DNA from: Anseranas semipalmata
Lineage: Eukaryota > Chordata > Aves > Anseriformes > Anseranatidae
Direction of reading: 5' to 3'
Assembly: GCA_013399115.1 (NCBI GenBank)
Contig: VXAA01003373.1
Location: forward strand, 96,678 to 160,677
Length of the DNA: 64,000 bases
Shown one piece after another: positions 1 through 12,200 of this stretch (the stretch's first letter is position 1; each line of letters opens with the position of its first letter). The translations under genes and the position numbers were made by a program. The notes beneath the pieces were generated by a model. It saw nothing but the letters and a program-made list of their open reading frames with translations, searched no databases and was not told where the DNA came from.

Positions 1-640
1 CCTTTCCACAGGGCTGCTCTCCAGCCTCTCATCCCCCAGTGTGTACATATAGCCAGGGTTGCCACTTCCACCGGGCCGAATCCGACACTTGTTCTTGTTA
101 AACTTCATGTGGTCGGTGATTGCCCAGCTCTCTAATTTGTTAAGATCTCTCTACAAGGCCTCTCCACCATCCAGGGAGTCAACAGCTCCTCCTAATTTAG
201 TACCATCTGCAACCTTACTTAGTATGCATTTGAGTCCTGCATCCAGGTCATTTATGAAAAACATTAAAGTGAACTGGCCCTAAAACGGAGCTCTGCAGAA
301 CCCCACCAGTGAGTGGCTGCCAGCCTGATGTAACGCCTTTGAGCCTGACCCATCAGCCAGTTGTTCACCCATTGTATTATGTATTTGTCTATCTGTGTAC
401 TAGACAGAAGGATACTGTGAGAAACTGTATTGAAAGCTTTGCTGAAATCCAAAAAGATTACGTCTGCTGGGCTCTCTTGATCAACTAGATGGATAAGGTT
501 GTCATAAAAGGAAATTAAGTTCATTAAACAGGACTTTCCCCTCGTGAACCCTTGTTGGCTATCACCGATGACCGTTTATTGGTCTCGAACTAAACACTGC
601 TGTTCCCAGGACTTTAAAACAATATGAATGAGAATCAGAA
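1..640 (-). mobile_element. CR1 non-LTR retrotransposon, 5'-truncated, cut by window edge
   Basis: Read on the minus strand this is the reverse-transcriptase and downstream part of CR1 ORF2. The frame at 524-264 contains ADVIFLDFSKAFNTVSHS (about residues 19-36), which is palm motif A of the CR1 reverse transcriptase; the catalytic Asp of LDF is kept, while the second Asp of the usual KAFDTV is Asn. Further 3', at about 250-1 in shifted frames, are remnants of LFNVFINDL, ADDTKLGGAVD and the LESSPVER region. Stops and frameshifts make it dead. The 3' end lies beyond base 1. The right boundary near 640 is by eye, because similarity fades after the GTTGGCTATCACCGATGACC segment at about 553-573. 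Confidence 0.88.
264..524 (-). pseudogene. CR1 reverse-transcriptase fragment (dead ORF2)
   Basis: An 86-codon frame inside the CR1 copy. Residues 1-40 match the CR1 reverse-transcriptase palm (LVDQESPADVIFLDFSKAF). After about residue 40 the frame drifts away from the family, so a frameshift is likely there. A full CR1 ORF2 is about 900 residues with an endonuclease upstream; neither the endonuclease nor the rest of the polymerase is present. It is not a functional gene. Confidence 0.8.
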
Positions 641-950
641 TTATCTGTTAATTTTAAGGAAGATATTCATCTTGTGGTTCAGACACCTAAATTTAGTGAT
701 GCCTTTCAGCAGCTACATTGTAATGTACTGGCATTACCTGAGGTGTGCTAAATTAATCTGAGATGTCCAGGTGGAGCTAAAAAGTACAAATATTTTCTCC
801 CATTCCTTTAGGATGACCTAGCAACAGAACTCGATTTGACTTGGGTTATTTTTTTTTGTTTGTTTGTTTGTTTTTGTTTGTTTAATGTCTGCTGTCTATA
901 ATTAAAATAGTCCAACTAGAGTGACATTTGTAGTTAAAAACTGTCTTTCC
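641..950. other. AT-rich stretch with a (GTTT)n run
   Basis: No gene or named repeat seen. It holds a short impure (GTTT)n microsatellite at about 856-890. Confidence 0.7.
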
Positions 951-1012
951 TTGGTCAACTGGGCAGGTAACCTTGTCATAAAAGGGAATTAAGTTCTTTA
1001 AACAGGACTCAG
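951..1012 (-). mobile_element. Second small CR1 fragment, paralogous to 476-538
   Basis: The stretch GGTCAACTGGGCAGGTAACC followed by TTGTCATAAAAGGGAATTAA matches bases 476-538 of the CR1 copy above (TTGTCATAAAAGGAAATTAA) with few differences. It corresponds to the same part of ORF2, just upstream of palm motif A on the minus strand. It is either an independent, very short CR1 insertion or a local duplication of part of the first copy. Confidence 0.75.
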
Positions 1013-1637
1013 CCTACAAATAATTCAAGCCAAACACAGATCCAAAAATATTAAAATATTTTGATTTTTCACAGCAGTGTTTTACTTAATATGAAATTTT
1101 TTTAGGTCTCGTTGTTTTCAATATTTAATTTCAAAATAAATTTCAAATGTTAATTTTAACTATAAACGCGGTTTAAAACATCATTGTTTACACTTTTAAA
1201 TACGCTGTAATGTATTACAGAATAACAAATGAAACAAAGCATTTAATTTCAGAACAAACAACAACAAAAAGTTTCTCCAAAATCCATGTTCATGTCTATC
1301 TGAAAATTACAATGCATATTTTCAGTTTAATAAGGTTGTTTTTCCCTGTGGGTTTCATTTATTTCATCAATAAATATTATCTGTGATGTATATAATTCTG
1401 TATTTTCTATTTCACATAGAGGATTGTACAACTTAAGTACTGACTGTTTGTGCTGGCAGCGGTGAGGATTACTGTAAGTTTAGACTGTTGTTACAGTTAT
1501 ATACTCATATATACAGTTATATACTCATAAAGATAAATATTTAGAGCATCATAGGTCGTTGTCACACATAGCCTGGTTTTCTAAACCCCAGTTTGAATCT
1601 TACCTCGTTATTTCTTCTTTCTCCAGTCCTTTCCAGT
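1013..1637. other. AT-rich stretch, no gene seen
   Basis: Nothing recognisable apart from a 20-bp tandem duplication at 1493-1532 (ACAGTTATATACTCAT repeated with a short divergent end). Confidence 0.65.
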
Positions 1638-2548
1638 TGTCAGGGAACATCAGGGCTCGAAGCACATAATAACGAACGTACAATTTAAAATGGGTCAGAC
1701 AGAAACTTTATTAACTGTGATCACAGTGAAAGAACACTCGGGCAGCATCTCGCCCTCTGCCCTTGAGTTGAGGAAATCGGACTCTATAACTTCAGAGTGG
1801 TTATAAAGCAGGTATGTTTATTCAGCGCTGCGCACACACACCGGGCACAAGGGGGATAGCTCCAGCTAGCTGGCGCACTCAACATAGTTAGGGATACACA
1901 TATATAGACATAGAAGAAAGGGATGGAGGGGATATTACAAATAGTTCCAGGATTTGCATCGCCCTTCGGTACCGCATTTGCGCATGAGCAGTGTTTTCTG
2001 GTGGTGGGCTCTTGAGGGTCATGAGGATGAAGGCCGTATGTCTTTCTCACTATGTACTCTTCACCTCTGGCAAGGGTGTCACGAGATTCTTGCTCTGCCT
2101 ACCACAGGACCAGACTTATCTGGATGAATTCCTTAGGTAGACAGTGGACTTGCTCAAGTAATCTTTGTAAATACAGGAAAGTAAAGTTCTTTTGCTTAAG
2201 CAAGCATCACCACTTCCCTTTTGTTTATTCAGCCGGTAAGTGCAGGGCTGCGCAACAATGCCTTGCTCCAGTTAGTTGATCGATTAGTCTTTCTTTCTCT
2301 CACCCTCGTGTTCTCTGCCCAGTGGCTGCAGAGATTGGATTTATGTACTGTTTCAGAGAAAGAAAAGAGGTAAGGAAAATAATTCTAATGTTAATAAAGC
2401 CAGTTATGTGTTCTTGAGAAGAATGGACTCCATATAACCAATTATATGCTAATGAAGCCAAGTACCCATTCGTTGGAGGGATGGACTCGTCAAGTATATT
2501 CTTAACTGCCACACTTCATGCTATGGTAGGGCCTGTTGGAGTGGCACA
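1638..2548 (-). mobile_element. Solo LTR of an endogenous retrovirus, interrupted by a nested LTR
   Basis: Read on the minus strand the element starts TGTGCCACTCC at 2548 and ends CCCTGACA at 1638, so it has TG...CA termini. AATAAA polyadenylation signals lie at about 1817-1826 (complement TGTTTATTCA) and again near 1710. The flanks carry a near-perfect 6-bp target duplication, tccagt at 1632-1637 and cccagt at 2549-2554 (5 of 6). A second LTR occupies 2053-2511; without it this LTR is about 450 bp. No internal gag, pol or env is adjacent, so it is a recombination-derived solo LTR. A 6-bp duplication would fit a betaretrovirus-like (ERVK) group, but that is inference. Confidence 0.7.
2053..2511 (-). 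mobile_element. Nested solo LTR inserted in the older LTR
   Basis: The minus strand runs from TGGCAGTTAAGAATA at 2511 to GAGTACA at 2053, again with TG...CA ends. An AATAAA polyadenylation signal is at 2222-2231 (complement TGTTTATTCA), preceded on the minus strand by a GCGCAGC stretch that the host LTR also has. A candidate 5-bp target duplication is cacta at 2048-2052 and cactt at 2512-2516 (4 of 5). Both LTRs point the same way and share the sequence around the polyadenylation site, so they may be related subfamilies. Confidence 0.65.
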
Positions 2549-5227
2549 CCCAGTATTATCTTAGCTCAGAAGTGGGAGACAGAAACAAGCTCTCTTCATA
2601 ACCAAAATATTGGCTGTCAAGGATACCTTTTCTAGCAAAGGATCTGGATCCAGGATCCATTCTTTCACTTACCTAGGCACATCTCATCTCTACATTTCCA
2701 TTTTCTCTACTTATGGAATTTTATCTGTTCTACTTGACATGGGTTGATATGTCTGGGGGCTTTAAAGTAAAAGATTTGTGGTAAGTCATAGGGGTAACTC
2801 CTGGGCTGCTCATGTTCGGGCTCTTACAGAAATCAGAAGAAATTTATCCTAACCTAGTGTCTATACAGAAGGTGCTTTTACCTTGGACCAAATGCATCAA
2901 ATTACAGGTGTTCATGGTAATGATATTGTTTACATGAGACAGATTTTCTTAACTTCAGCTACTGAAATAATATAGAAAATAATGGATGAGCACGAGTATT
3001 TAAATATCAGAAACAAAACAAAAGACACTTGTAGAAAGAATTAAGACTTACTACAATGTGGTGTGTATTCCACAGTTTAGAATTATTTGCTTCGGCTTGT
3101 TACATTAAAATGAATATGAGAAATGAAACATTTGCAATGAGATCTGATTGAACATAAGAGATTTTATCTTTCATTCTTTGGCGTTGTTTCAGTGTTTGCC
3201 ATTATCTCAAAACGAGTTTGAAAGACAGAAATGTCTTTTACAGAAGGCCTCTTAAAAATTATTTCTTGAATCTAAACCAATAATCTTTATCACACTGAAC
3301 TGATTGTCAAATTAAGGCACTTTCTTTCTTACTGCCTAACAGTGGCTGGGTTCACTATATGGAATGCAGTCATTCTTTTTTAAACTGTATCAATCAAGCT
3401 TTCCGTTTTATTTTGTATTATCAACACTAAAATGTACCACCTTCTATAATGCTTGGATTTGCCCGTCATCTGTTTTTATCCTCATTCCCACTCTGACCAT
3501 ATGAGAAAAGCAGCCTTGTTTTGACACCACGGTGTCTTTTTGCTGCTGTTGTAGTGTAGCTTTGTGCAAAGCTCAAAGAGGAACCCAGGAAACAATCAAA
3601 CAGATGATGTACCAGATCCTTCAATCTGGACAGGTATAATCAAGCACTTATACTGTCTATTCTGAATATAGTCCTAGGACTGAATCCTATTTTGGCTCCT
3701 AATTCTTTCTTGTCACTCTCCAACTATATAAACAGCATGTAGGAATACATAAGGAGAGATAATACAGGGTGCATACATAATGCGTGTGTTTTTTTTTGTG
3801 GTTTTGCTGAAGCTGTCTTCTAGAATATCTTACAGTTTAGTGATGAAGAAGTTTTTTCAGGGCATAGAAGTTGTCTTATGTTTCTTGGACAAGTGTCGTA
3901 AATATGGAGAAAATATGCAAAAGGTGCATCTGTATTTTCAAGAATGTGTATCACTTTAACTTCATCTACACAACCTTCTATTCTTAGACTTCCATCTGTC
4001 TACAGAGATAGAAGATCTTTTTGTGTTTTAGACAGGTTAGGTGTGTCACTAATCCATGCCTTCAGCTTGATCTCCTTCACCATTTTTTCTCAAATTCCTT
4101 GTTATTTCTCTGCTTTTAAACTGGAATCTGGAATAACATTAGTATATGTCTATTCATTATTCATCTCCACACATGCTGTTACATTTTTATGCATGCAATT
4201 GAATTATGATTACTTGTGAATGACTGAAAGGTTCCTTTTACAAAAAGATCTATCACAGAATTGTATAGTACTATGAATGATACCTTATGTTATACCTTCC
4301 ATGTATAACATCTGTTGACTCTACTTTAGTTGATTTTTTGTTTGATAATTATTTGTCAATTCCTTTGTCTTAATCTTTATTATTAATTTTTTCTCAGCAT
4401 TAGCCTAATTTTTATACCAATGATCTGAAGTTCAGAATAAACTTTTCCCAAAAGAAATAATAATAAAAAAGTAGCAATAGTAAGCACAACTTCAAAATAG
4501 GATTTGTAACGAGGAAGAAGAGAGGAGAAAGAAAGGGAGAGGGAAGGAAAGAAAACGGAATAAATAGTCCTTAATATCTTAACTTAATAGGAGTAATTTT
4601 TGGAAATTGTTTTAGTATTCTGTTGACAGACATTAGGACCTAAGACTATTGCCACATTTCGAAAGATTTTTGACTAAAATGCTTCAATAATTGTTTGATA
4701 ATCAACAATGCCTTCAACAGCATATTTGTTTATAATTAAGCCTCTTGAATTGAGTTTTGCATATCTTAACTCTTGTTATTTTAATTTAAAAGATTAATGA
4801 ATTTTGTTTAAAAATACAATGTTCTTTGGGAGTATTGAAATGTAGATGAAAGTGAATGCTTCATCTAGGGTGGAAATGGAATTTATCAAAACTGCTGTAA
4901 AAGGGATGCAAGAGGAAAGCCTTTTTCACGTGCAAATTTAGAAACAATAGCTGTTCAGTGACAGAATAATAGGATGTATCAGGTGGAATTCTTCGGATAT
5001 TTCTTTTTGGCCCAGTACTTCAATTATAGTCACTAATGACTAAATAATGAAATAAAGCATATACTTCTTAAAATAAAAATGCAAAGAGTCTTAGAGGATT
5101 CATCAGTATGTTACAGGACAGAATTAGAATGCAAAATAATCCTGGAAAAAAAAAAGAGACATCCTCTAAAAAATGAATATGGAATAGTTCAACTTACTAT
5201 CTTGTCAAAAGAATAATCAGCACAAAT
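2549..5227. other. AT-rich stretch, no gene seen
   Basis: No exon, RNA gene or named repeat recognised. A purine-only-like tract (GAGGAAGAAGAGAGGAGAAA type) lies at about 4511-4558. The longest frame (3944-4219, plus) has no recognisable similarity. Confidence 0.6.
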
Positions 5228-5740
5228 ACCCAATGGGATCAAATGACTAGACAGCAGTTCTGCAAGAGATTTGCAGTTAGTAAAGAGCAAGTAAAATATG
5301 AGTAAACAATGCCATGCTGCTGCTAAAAAATAATTATAGGAATATATAAACAAATACATAGTCTGCAAAACGAGTTGATTTGGTAGAGCCTCAGCTCTGC
5401 TGTATTAAGGACACGATATGGACTGTTTGGAGAAATTCCAGGTAAAAATCCTAGAATTTTATGAAACATGTCATACAAAAAAAAAAAAAAAAACATAGGA
5501 AAAAGATTTTCCTTTTTAAGCTTTGATAAAAATATTGATCTACTCTTCCTATGAAGGGAGTATTGACGAAGACTTAAAGTGCTTAAATCACACATCAGAC
5601 AATCAGTAGGTAATTGATTCTATAGATAGTGAAGCACTGGAACAGATTTCCTGGGAGTACTGTGGACCATTTAACATCAGAGATTAGAAGAACAGGTTAA
5701 ACAAACGTCTGCCAAACAGGACGTGCTTAAGCATGACAGC
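5228..5740 (+). mobile_element. Ancient, highly diverged CR1 3' half
   Basis: Several blocks keep CR1 order on the plus strand: ATATGAGTAAACAATGCCATG (shown shortened; 5297-5317), AGAGCCTCAGCTCTGCTGTA (about 5384-5403), CCTATGAAGGGAG (about 5548-5560) and GCACTGGAACAGATTTCCTG (5633-5652) followed by AGAACAGGTTAAACAAACGT (about 5688-5707). These match the late ORF2 and 3' region of old CR1 families, with large deletions and a poly-A run at 5477-5493. It is much older than the CR1 copies elsewhere in the window. Confidence 0.7.
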
Positions 5741-5859
5741 CCTTTTTCCTTAGTGCAGGAAGTGTGTTAAATAATCTCTCACAAACTATCAGCCAGTATC
5801 GTTCTATGAAAAGGTTGGCTACAAATGGTGATAGTTTAAAAAAATTGAAACATTTCCTA
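5505..5859. repeat. First copy of a perfect 355-bp direct repeat
   Basis: Bases 5505-5859 are identical by eye to 5861-6215, and the two are separated only by one N at 5860. This looks like two contig ends with unresolved overlap rather than a real duplication. Confidence 0.95.
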
Positions 5860-5860
5860 N
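5860..5860. other. Single-base assembly gap between the two repeat copies
   Basis: One N placed exactly at the junction of the perfect direct repeat, as expected of a scaffold join. Confidence 0.95.
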
Positions 5861-6215
5861 GATTTTCCTTTTTAAGCTTTGATAAAAATATTGATCTACT
5901 CTTCCTATGAAGGGAGTATTGACGAAGACTTAAAGTGCTTAAATCACACATCAGACAATCAGTAGGTAATTGATTCTATAGATAGTGAAGCACTGGAACA
6001 GATTTCCTGGGAGTACTGTGGACCATTTAACATCAGAGATTAGAAGAACAGGTTAAACAAACGTCTGCCAAACAGGACGTGCTTAAGCATGACAGCCCTT
6101 TTTCCTTAGTGCAGGAAGTGTGTTAAATAATCTCTCACAAACTATCAGCCAGTATCGTTCTATGAAAAGGTTGGCTACAAATGGTGATAGTTTAAAAAAA
6201 TTGAAACATTTCCTA
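5861..6215. repeat. Second copy of the perfect 355-bp direct repeat
   Basis: Identical to 5505-5859 at an offset of 356. It therefore repeats the end of the ancient CR1 (about 5888-6096). The sequence then continues into unique DNA after TTTCCTA at 6215. Confidence 0.95.
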
Positions 6216-9200
6216 TGGGGATTAAAAGTTTATTATTATCATCCCATTTTTACATTCTTTAAAAATATATTTTACAGTTTAAGTACATCCTCTCTTTACC
6301 TTTTATGGCTTCCTCATGGCTTCCTTATGGCTCTTCTGTAGGAGTACTTTGGTGTGTGTGCCAAATCTCATGCCTTCCCATAACCAAAGTCAGTCCCTAT
6401 CATGTAAGGCATTAAATTTACTCATATACTCATACCTTAAGCTTAGAGTTTCAAGAAACTTGAAGTGAATGTCAGTACTATTATCTCTTGTTTTAAAGAC
6501 AGAACTGAAGCAAAAATAACTGAATTACATGGGAAAACTGTTGCAAATTGAAACTAGCTGTTTTGAGTCAGAGTCCTTGAAGGCTAGACCCTAGATCTTC
6601 CTCAAATAAGTGTTGAAATAAAGTAAATTAATCCACAAACAAATAATAAATTGGATACAAAAGAAAGATTTAAAGTTGTTTCCTATAGTTTTCTAATAGC
6701 ACCAAATATTCTCTAGTAACATCTGTCTTGCCAGCATCTAACTTTTTATGTTTATTACTCTTCAGGTGACTCTTCATCACAGGCAAGCATTACCAAAGCT
6801 CACAATCTTCACAGTCTTCACAACAGATCTTTTTATGTGCTAGGCTCTTAATACTCTCATAATAAGAGAGTGCACAGCATTGAGAGTGTAACTTGCAGAA
6901 CCAAACATCTCCTCTAATCAAGGAGATTGCTGTCTGAAGTGTCCTGTTTCCTTTGTAGTGGTGCTTGGGAATTATGTAGAAAAAAAAAGGAAGAGAATAA
7001 TTAAGAAAGGAAGAAATTTGTGTTGCCTTATGAACTCTCTTCTGAAAGGCTTCCTCCTAAAAGAGGAATTCATTGGAAGGTTTCATTCCAAACCTCAGTG
7101 ATTAAGAACTGATAAAGATGTTTCTTAAATCTTTTCTCTGGTATTGAAATTAAATCCCTTGTGCATGACACAAAAACATTTTGAAAAGATCAATGAAAAG
7201 TTTAAGATACAGAAAACTGAAAAATAACAAGATTACTTAATCTCAAGGGTGAATTTTGGGAAGAACTATTTTTTTTTTTTTTTTCATGCAGAGTAATTGT
7301 TATATTACAACAGAGGGATGGGATGGCCAGGCATATGTTTTTTTTGGGGGGGTGAAGTCACAAAACTTCTCTCTTCAAGGGCTTATTTTTTTCCTGGCCT
7401 GCCTCAGTATTCTAAACAGAATCTCCTATGATGACCGTAGCATAGGAAAAGCTCAAATATGCTTCAGGATTTTTATTTTTTATTTTTTTTGCTTTTTATG
7501 TTAGCATATGAAAGCAGCAGTTGAAAAAAAAACAACCAACAGATGGTGTGTGCATTCTGTTACAGGCAGATGATAGGTGCTTTGACTAATATTATGCATA
7601 TAACATTGTTTGCTAAAAGTTTTGAAGAAAAGCATGATAACGGCCTAAATTAAGCAGAAAAATATCAGTATGTCTGTTTTTTCGTGTTACAAGGTGAAGA
7701 ATCTACATATTTCAACATATGCACATTTGTGTGTTTTCTGTGTATATAAATATAGACAAGCTAGGAAACCAGGAACAGTACTAATTTCAGAAGCAATACT
7801 GCCTCTCTATTCAAAGGTCATGTTCTTATGATTGTATGTCCCAAACGTTGTTCTTTGAGCCACAACATTGTTCTGTTCAACAGATTTATAAGTCTTTTTG
7901 GATGTAGTTATTTCCCAGAAAAGAATCCTTCAGTTCACTACATGATTTTTTTCTTCATTATGCCTCTGCTCTTTTGACAATATTTAAATGCCAAATAGAT
8001 GGTTTTTAAATGATGGTTTACTAACTGATTTGTATTTCATTTTACTTTTGATATTTCTTTATTACTTACCCTAATTTTTCTTGAAAAAAAAATACAAATA
8101 ATACAAATAATGATACTGCCTTTTTGTCTTTTTATAAAAATACATTGGAGTAGACTCTGGAGGAGCTCAGAAAAAGTACATTTTTCTTTTGGAAGTTGGA
8201 AAACACCGATATAACATACCAGAAATCTGAAGCAAGAGCTTCAGAAATACATTCTTGATAGCTTCCAGTAATACCAACTGTTTTACAGTTTTCAAAGTAA
8301 AATAGTTAGAATTGTTTTGGGGGGAGCAACCATATGCTATTGAGTTTAAAAGCTCCTGTCAAACAAAAAACTTTTAGGGTTTATTTTGTAATAAGTGATC
8401 ACAGAAGATATGAAACTTACAAACTTTTTTTTTCAGACTCTGATTTGCTTTGTCTTTCACAGTATTTTTCACACTAATTTGAATAATAATGTCTGATTTT
8501 TAAGCATACTTTTAAAATAAATCCTTGTTATAGCAAGTTCCTTTAGGCTTGTATGAAATGTAAAGGAGAGAAAAATTTGTTAAAAGGGAAAGAATATATG
8601 TTTCCTGGGTATACAGTGTGATCATTCTAGTCCAAATTTGTTCACTGTGGAAGGGTCAGACAAAAAAGATTTTACGTGTCTTTTCTTTACACTAAACCAG
8701 ATGTGATCATGAATTTTCCACGAAAACATTCTTGTTAAGAAAATGGTGTTTTATAAAAAAAATAGTGGGAAGGACTGATTTCATTGAATGATTTATTAAT
8801 TTAAAATGAAAAATTAAACAGATTTTCAAAATTATTGAAGCATCCTGTATGGCATATAAAAAAAAAAAAAACAAAGTCTCATTTCAAAAATATTTTTGCT
8901 TCAAAGATCATAATTAAATAAAACGGTTAAAAAGACTGAAGAGTGTTACAAAAACTAATGCTAAATTGCTCAAATGAATGAACTGAATTGAGCTGATTAG
9001 GACTTCTTACTTACTAATTTGAAGGCTGGTTCATAAAATTGTCAAGGTTCTGAATGCATTGTCATTTTAGATGGGAAAATTATTAATCTCAAAATCTTAT
9101 CAAAATGGTTGAAGAGATGGTTACAAGTTTAGTGGAAGAAGGAAAATATACATATTTTTCTAGTTTTGAGATCACAGATCCTATTTTTTGGAATTTTGCC

Positions 9201-12200
9201 ACCACATGAATATTTTCAAAATGTATATTTTTTTTTTTTGATAGAAGCTCTTGCTTGCATATGATTATCTTACTTTAGTAGTTTTCTGTTTCTGTTTTTT
9301 AGAATCCTGTGTTTAATGATACTTGGTGTATCATTGACAGCCAAAGATTTAAATAACAATAATCAGCTTTAGATGGATAAATGTTCCAGTATTCCTTGCC
9401 CTTTTAACAAATATACTTAATTATTCTTAAATTAAAGCTTATAGTTTACTATCAACATAATATTTCAAGCATATTATCCCTTACTGCTAAAAAGTACTCA
9501 GTAAGATGTATAGTCAAAAGGGAATGAAACATAATATCTTACATCAGAAAATACCATTTTAGTTAAAAGTTTAATAGGGGCAAAAGAGCTGTATTCTGCT
9601 AAGCCTTGAGTTATATGCTATCTATTGTCCCTGCTCTATGTCCTTTTAAAATGGCATTTCTTTTTAAATCTCTACATTGCATTAGAAATTAATTAATTTA
9701 AATAAACATTGTAAGAATAGTTTCTGAGAATAAAAGAACAATTTTTAGGTATTCCCTTATAATTAGAAAATTTAGGAGAAATGACATGCATGCAAGAGGA
9801 ATAGTACTACATTTTCAGTAACCCTGTTTGATCTACAAGGACTTTTCATAGTATTATTATTGTCTGTTGGATTATCAGATCCAAAACAATTTATCAGCTT
9901 TGCCAAATTTTCTTGGATACAACTGCAGGCAGTTAACATCAGTGAAGCTATTTGAGGTTTGTTTTTCTAATGATTTATTCATTTACTAATAGGAGTTTGT
10001 CCATTTTACTTTATTAATCTAAAATTAAGACATCCAGTCCAGTGGTCATCTAGCAACCTAATGGACCTAACAATTGTATACAGTCTATCTGGGCAAAGAG
10101 AATGTGGGATATGCTGCACAGAAGGAGTTCCCTGTGTGATGGCAGTATGTGCATTAGTTAAGCAAGTAAAAGCAGAAATTTCTGAATATGCAGCCCAAAG
10201 ATAGCTTCAAATGGTTATGCAAGTGACAGGGTTCTGACATTCAAGTGTTTGGATGAATACTAGTAACTAGTAGGTTACTTTTACTCAAGTAGTACTACTG
10301 TTAACCTGCTTTAGATGCACCACAGAATTAAAGTTGACAAGATACCTTTATGAAATAAAAATACAAGCATAGTACTTTAGCCACTGAACATTTGTGTGTG
10401 CATGTTTAAGTTTGATTCCCCTTCAGATCAGATGTCAGTACCATCTCAGTATAACTTTGTGTTGTCTTGCAACCGAACCTTCTGTGAATATCACATCAGC
10501 AAAATTTGATGTATTGGATTAAGTACCAAAATTAATTATGTTCCTACAAATTTTCCAAAACACTTCATTTGAACATGGCAGCCAGCATACCACCACCAAA
10601 GTGCTCTGTGAAAGGACAGCATGTATCTGTGAAAAGATAACAGAAGATTGTGTTATATTTCTACCAAGAGAAAAAATCAAGTCCTGTTAGTTCTGGTGAA
10701 GATTACTTGTTTAATTTTATTACAGTATGATTTTTCCTGTATATGGAAGAGTTTAAACTTTTAATTAAAATATTAACAACCAAGTCTTGGTTAAAAACTA
10801 GCCTCCCTTAATGCACTGGTGATTGCTGGGACTCTGATCTTTTAGTTTGTAATTCAGTGTGAATCACTCCAATGATTTTTTAGCTGTAAAAAGTAGATCT
10901 GAGAAAGTAGAGAATAAAACAATTGAAAAAAATAGCTGTGAGGAGAATGTGAACTGCTACTGTCTTCATGGCAGTTTAATTCATTTTGCTTTATAGCTAC
11001 ATCAGTCGAGGAGCATTTGCAGGGACAGCTATTATATGTCAGATGAGAAGCAGTAATATCTTAAGATAGGTCAACTTGTTCACTTGCTACCATCTGTCCA
11101 TATCCTGAGACTGAAGATTTTAAATGTTGAGAGTTTCACTTTATTCAATAAAATAGAAAAATGAAAGATGTTAGTTGTTTTGTATTACCCAATATTTTTG
11201 ATTTGTATCTAGCTTAGCATCTGTGGTCCTGAAAAGTTACCTGAAAGGAGATGGGCTTCAAAAGGATGGATGATCCAGTTTGCTCCAAAACTTGTTGCAA
11301 AGGGCTCCACAGTGGTGGTCTGGAAAGAAACCAGGATTGTCTACAGGTTACATTTATTATTTTGTTGCTTCAAAGATTCTCAGGTCTGAAGCGGAATATT
11401 AATTTTAGTGAGAAACTGAAACTTCAGTTGTGTGTTGAGGCATTTTTAGGTTCTCATATTACAAGGGAAACAGCATCACTATTCACTATAGAATATCTCA
11501 GTTCATTCCACTTAGATGACGCATTTTGGTGCATCTTCCTGCACTCTCTTTATAGCCAGTGGAGAGGAATGCACACTTATAAGCCATGGTAAAGCTGATG
11601 AATGTGAGATGAGCAAATATCTACAGTGAAATGGAATGGATCATGCTTCAAAAGTGCCTAAACATCTATAGTGCCCATCCTAAGTTGCCATGAAAGCTGT
11701 CTGTGTATAGAATAGCATAGAATAGACTGGGGTAAGGCAGAATCTGAATTTTACTGTTCTAATGTGCTTTTATTACTGGGAAGGCAGAGTGAACTTGATC
11801 AGCTTAACACAAAATGGTAGGAATAACGAATTAAAACAATACACATGCTTACAACAGGAGAAGCAAAGAATAATTTTTAACTGCCATCTTTCACGTAGTT
11901 ACTTGAACTTACTACTACAGAAAAGAAGACATTACAATAAAAATGTAACTCCATTTGCAGAAAGCTCTAATGAACAGATGGTAGAGGACAAGAATTACAC
12001 AATGCAGATCTTTATAATGAAAACTCTGTAAGCTATAAAAATTGCAATACAAAATGAAAATTCAGAAGGTAAATAATTTTAAAGCTACTTTTGCAATTGA
12101 AAATGATATTTGCAATCCAATACACATTTATTTACTTATGGAGAAGGTAATTTTTTTATTACTATTATTTTTTAACTTTGTAACGGGGCTGCAGTCATCT

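Noticed and set aside
5727..5951. Frame starting MCDLSTLSLRQYSLHRKSRS, present twice
   Set aside because: Created by the artefactual 355-bp repeat; not two related genes.
11251..11592. 113-codon plus-strand frame
   Set aside because: No known similarity, no codon or splice signal beyond chance, ordinary AT-rich context.
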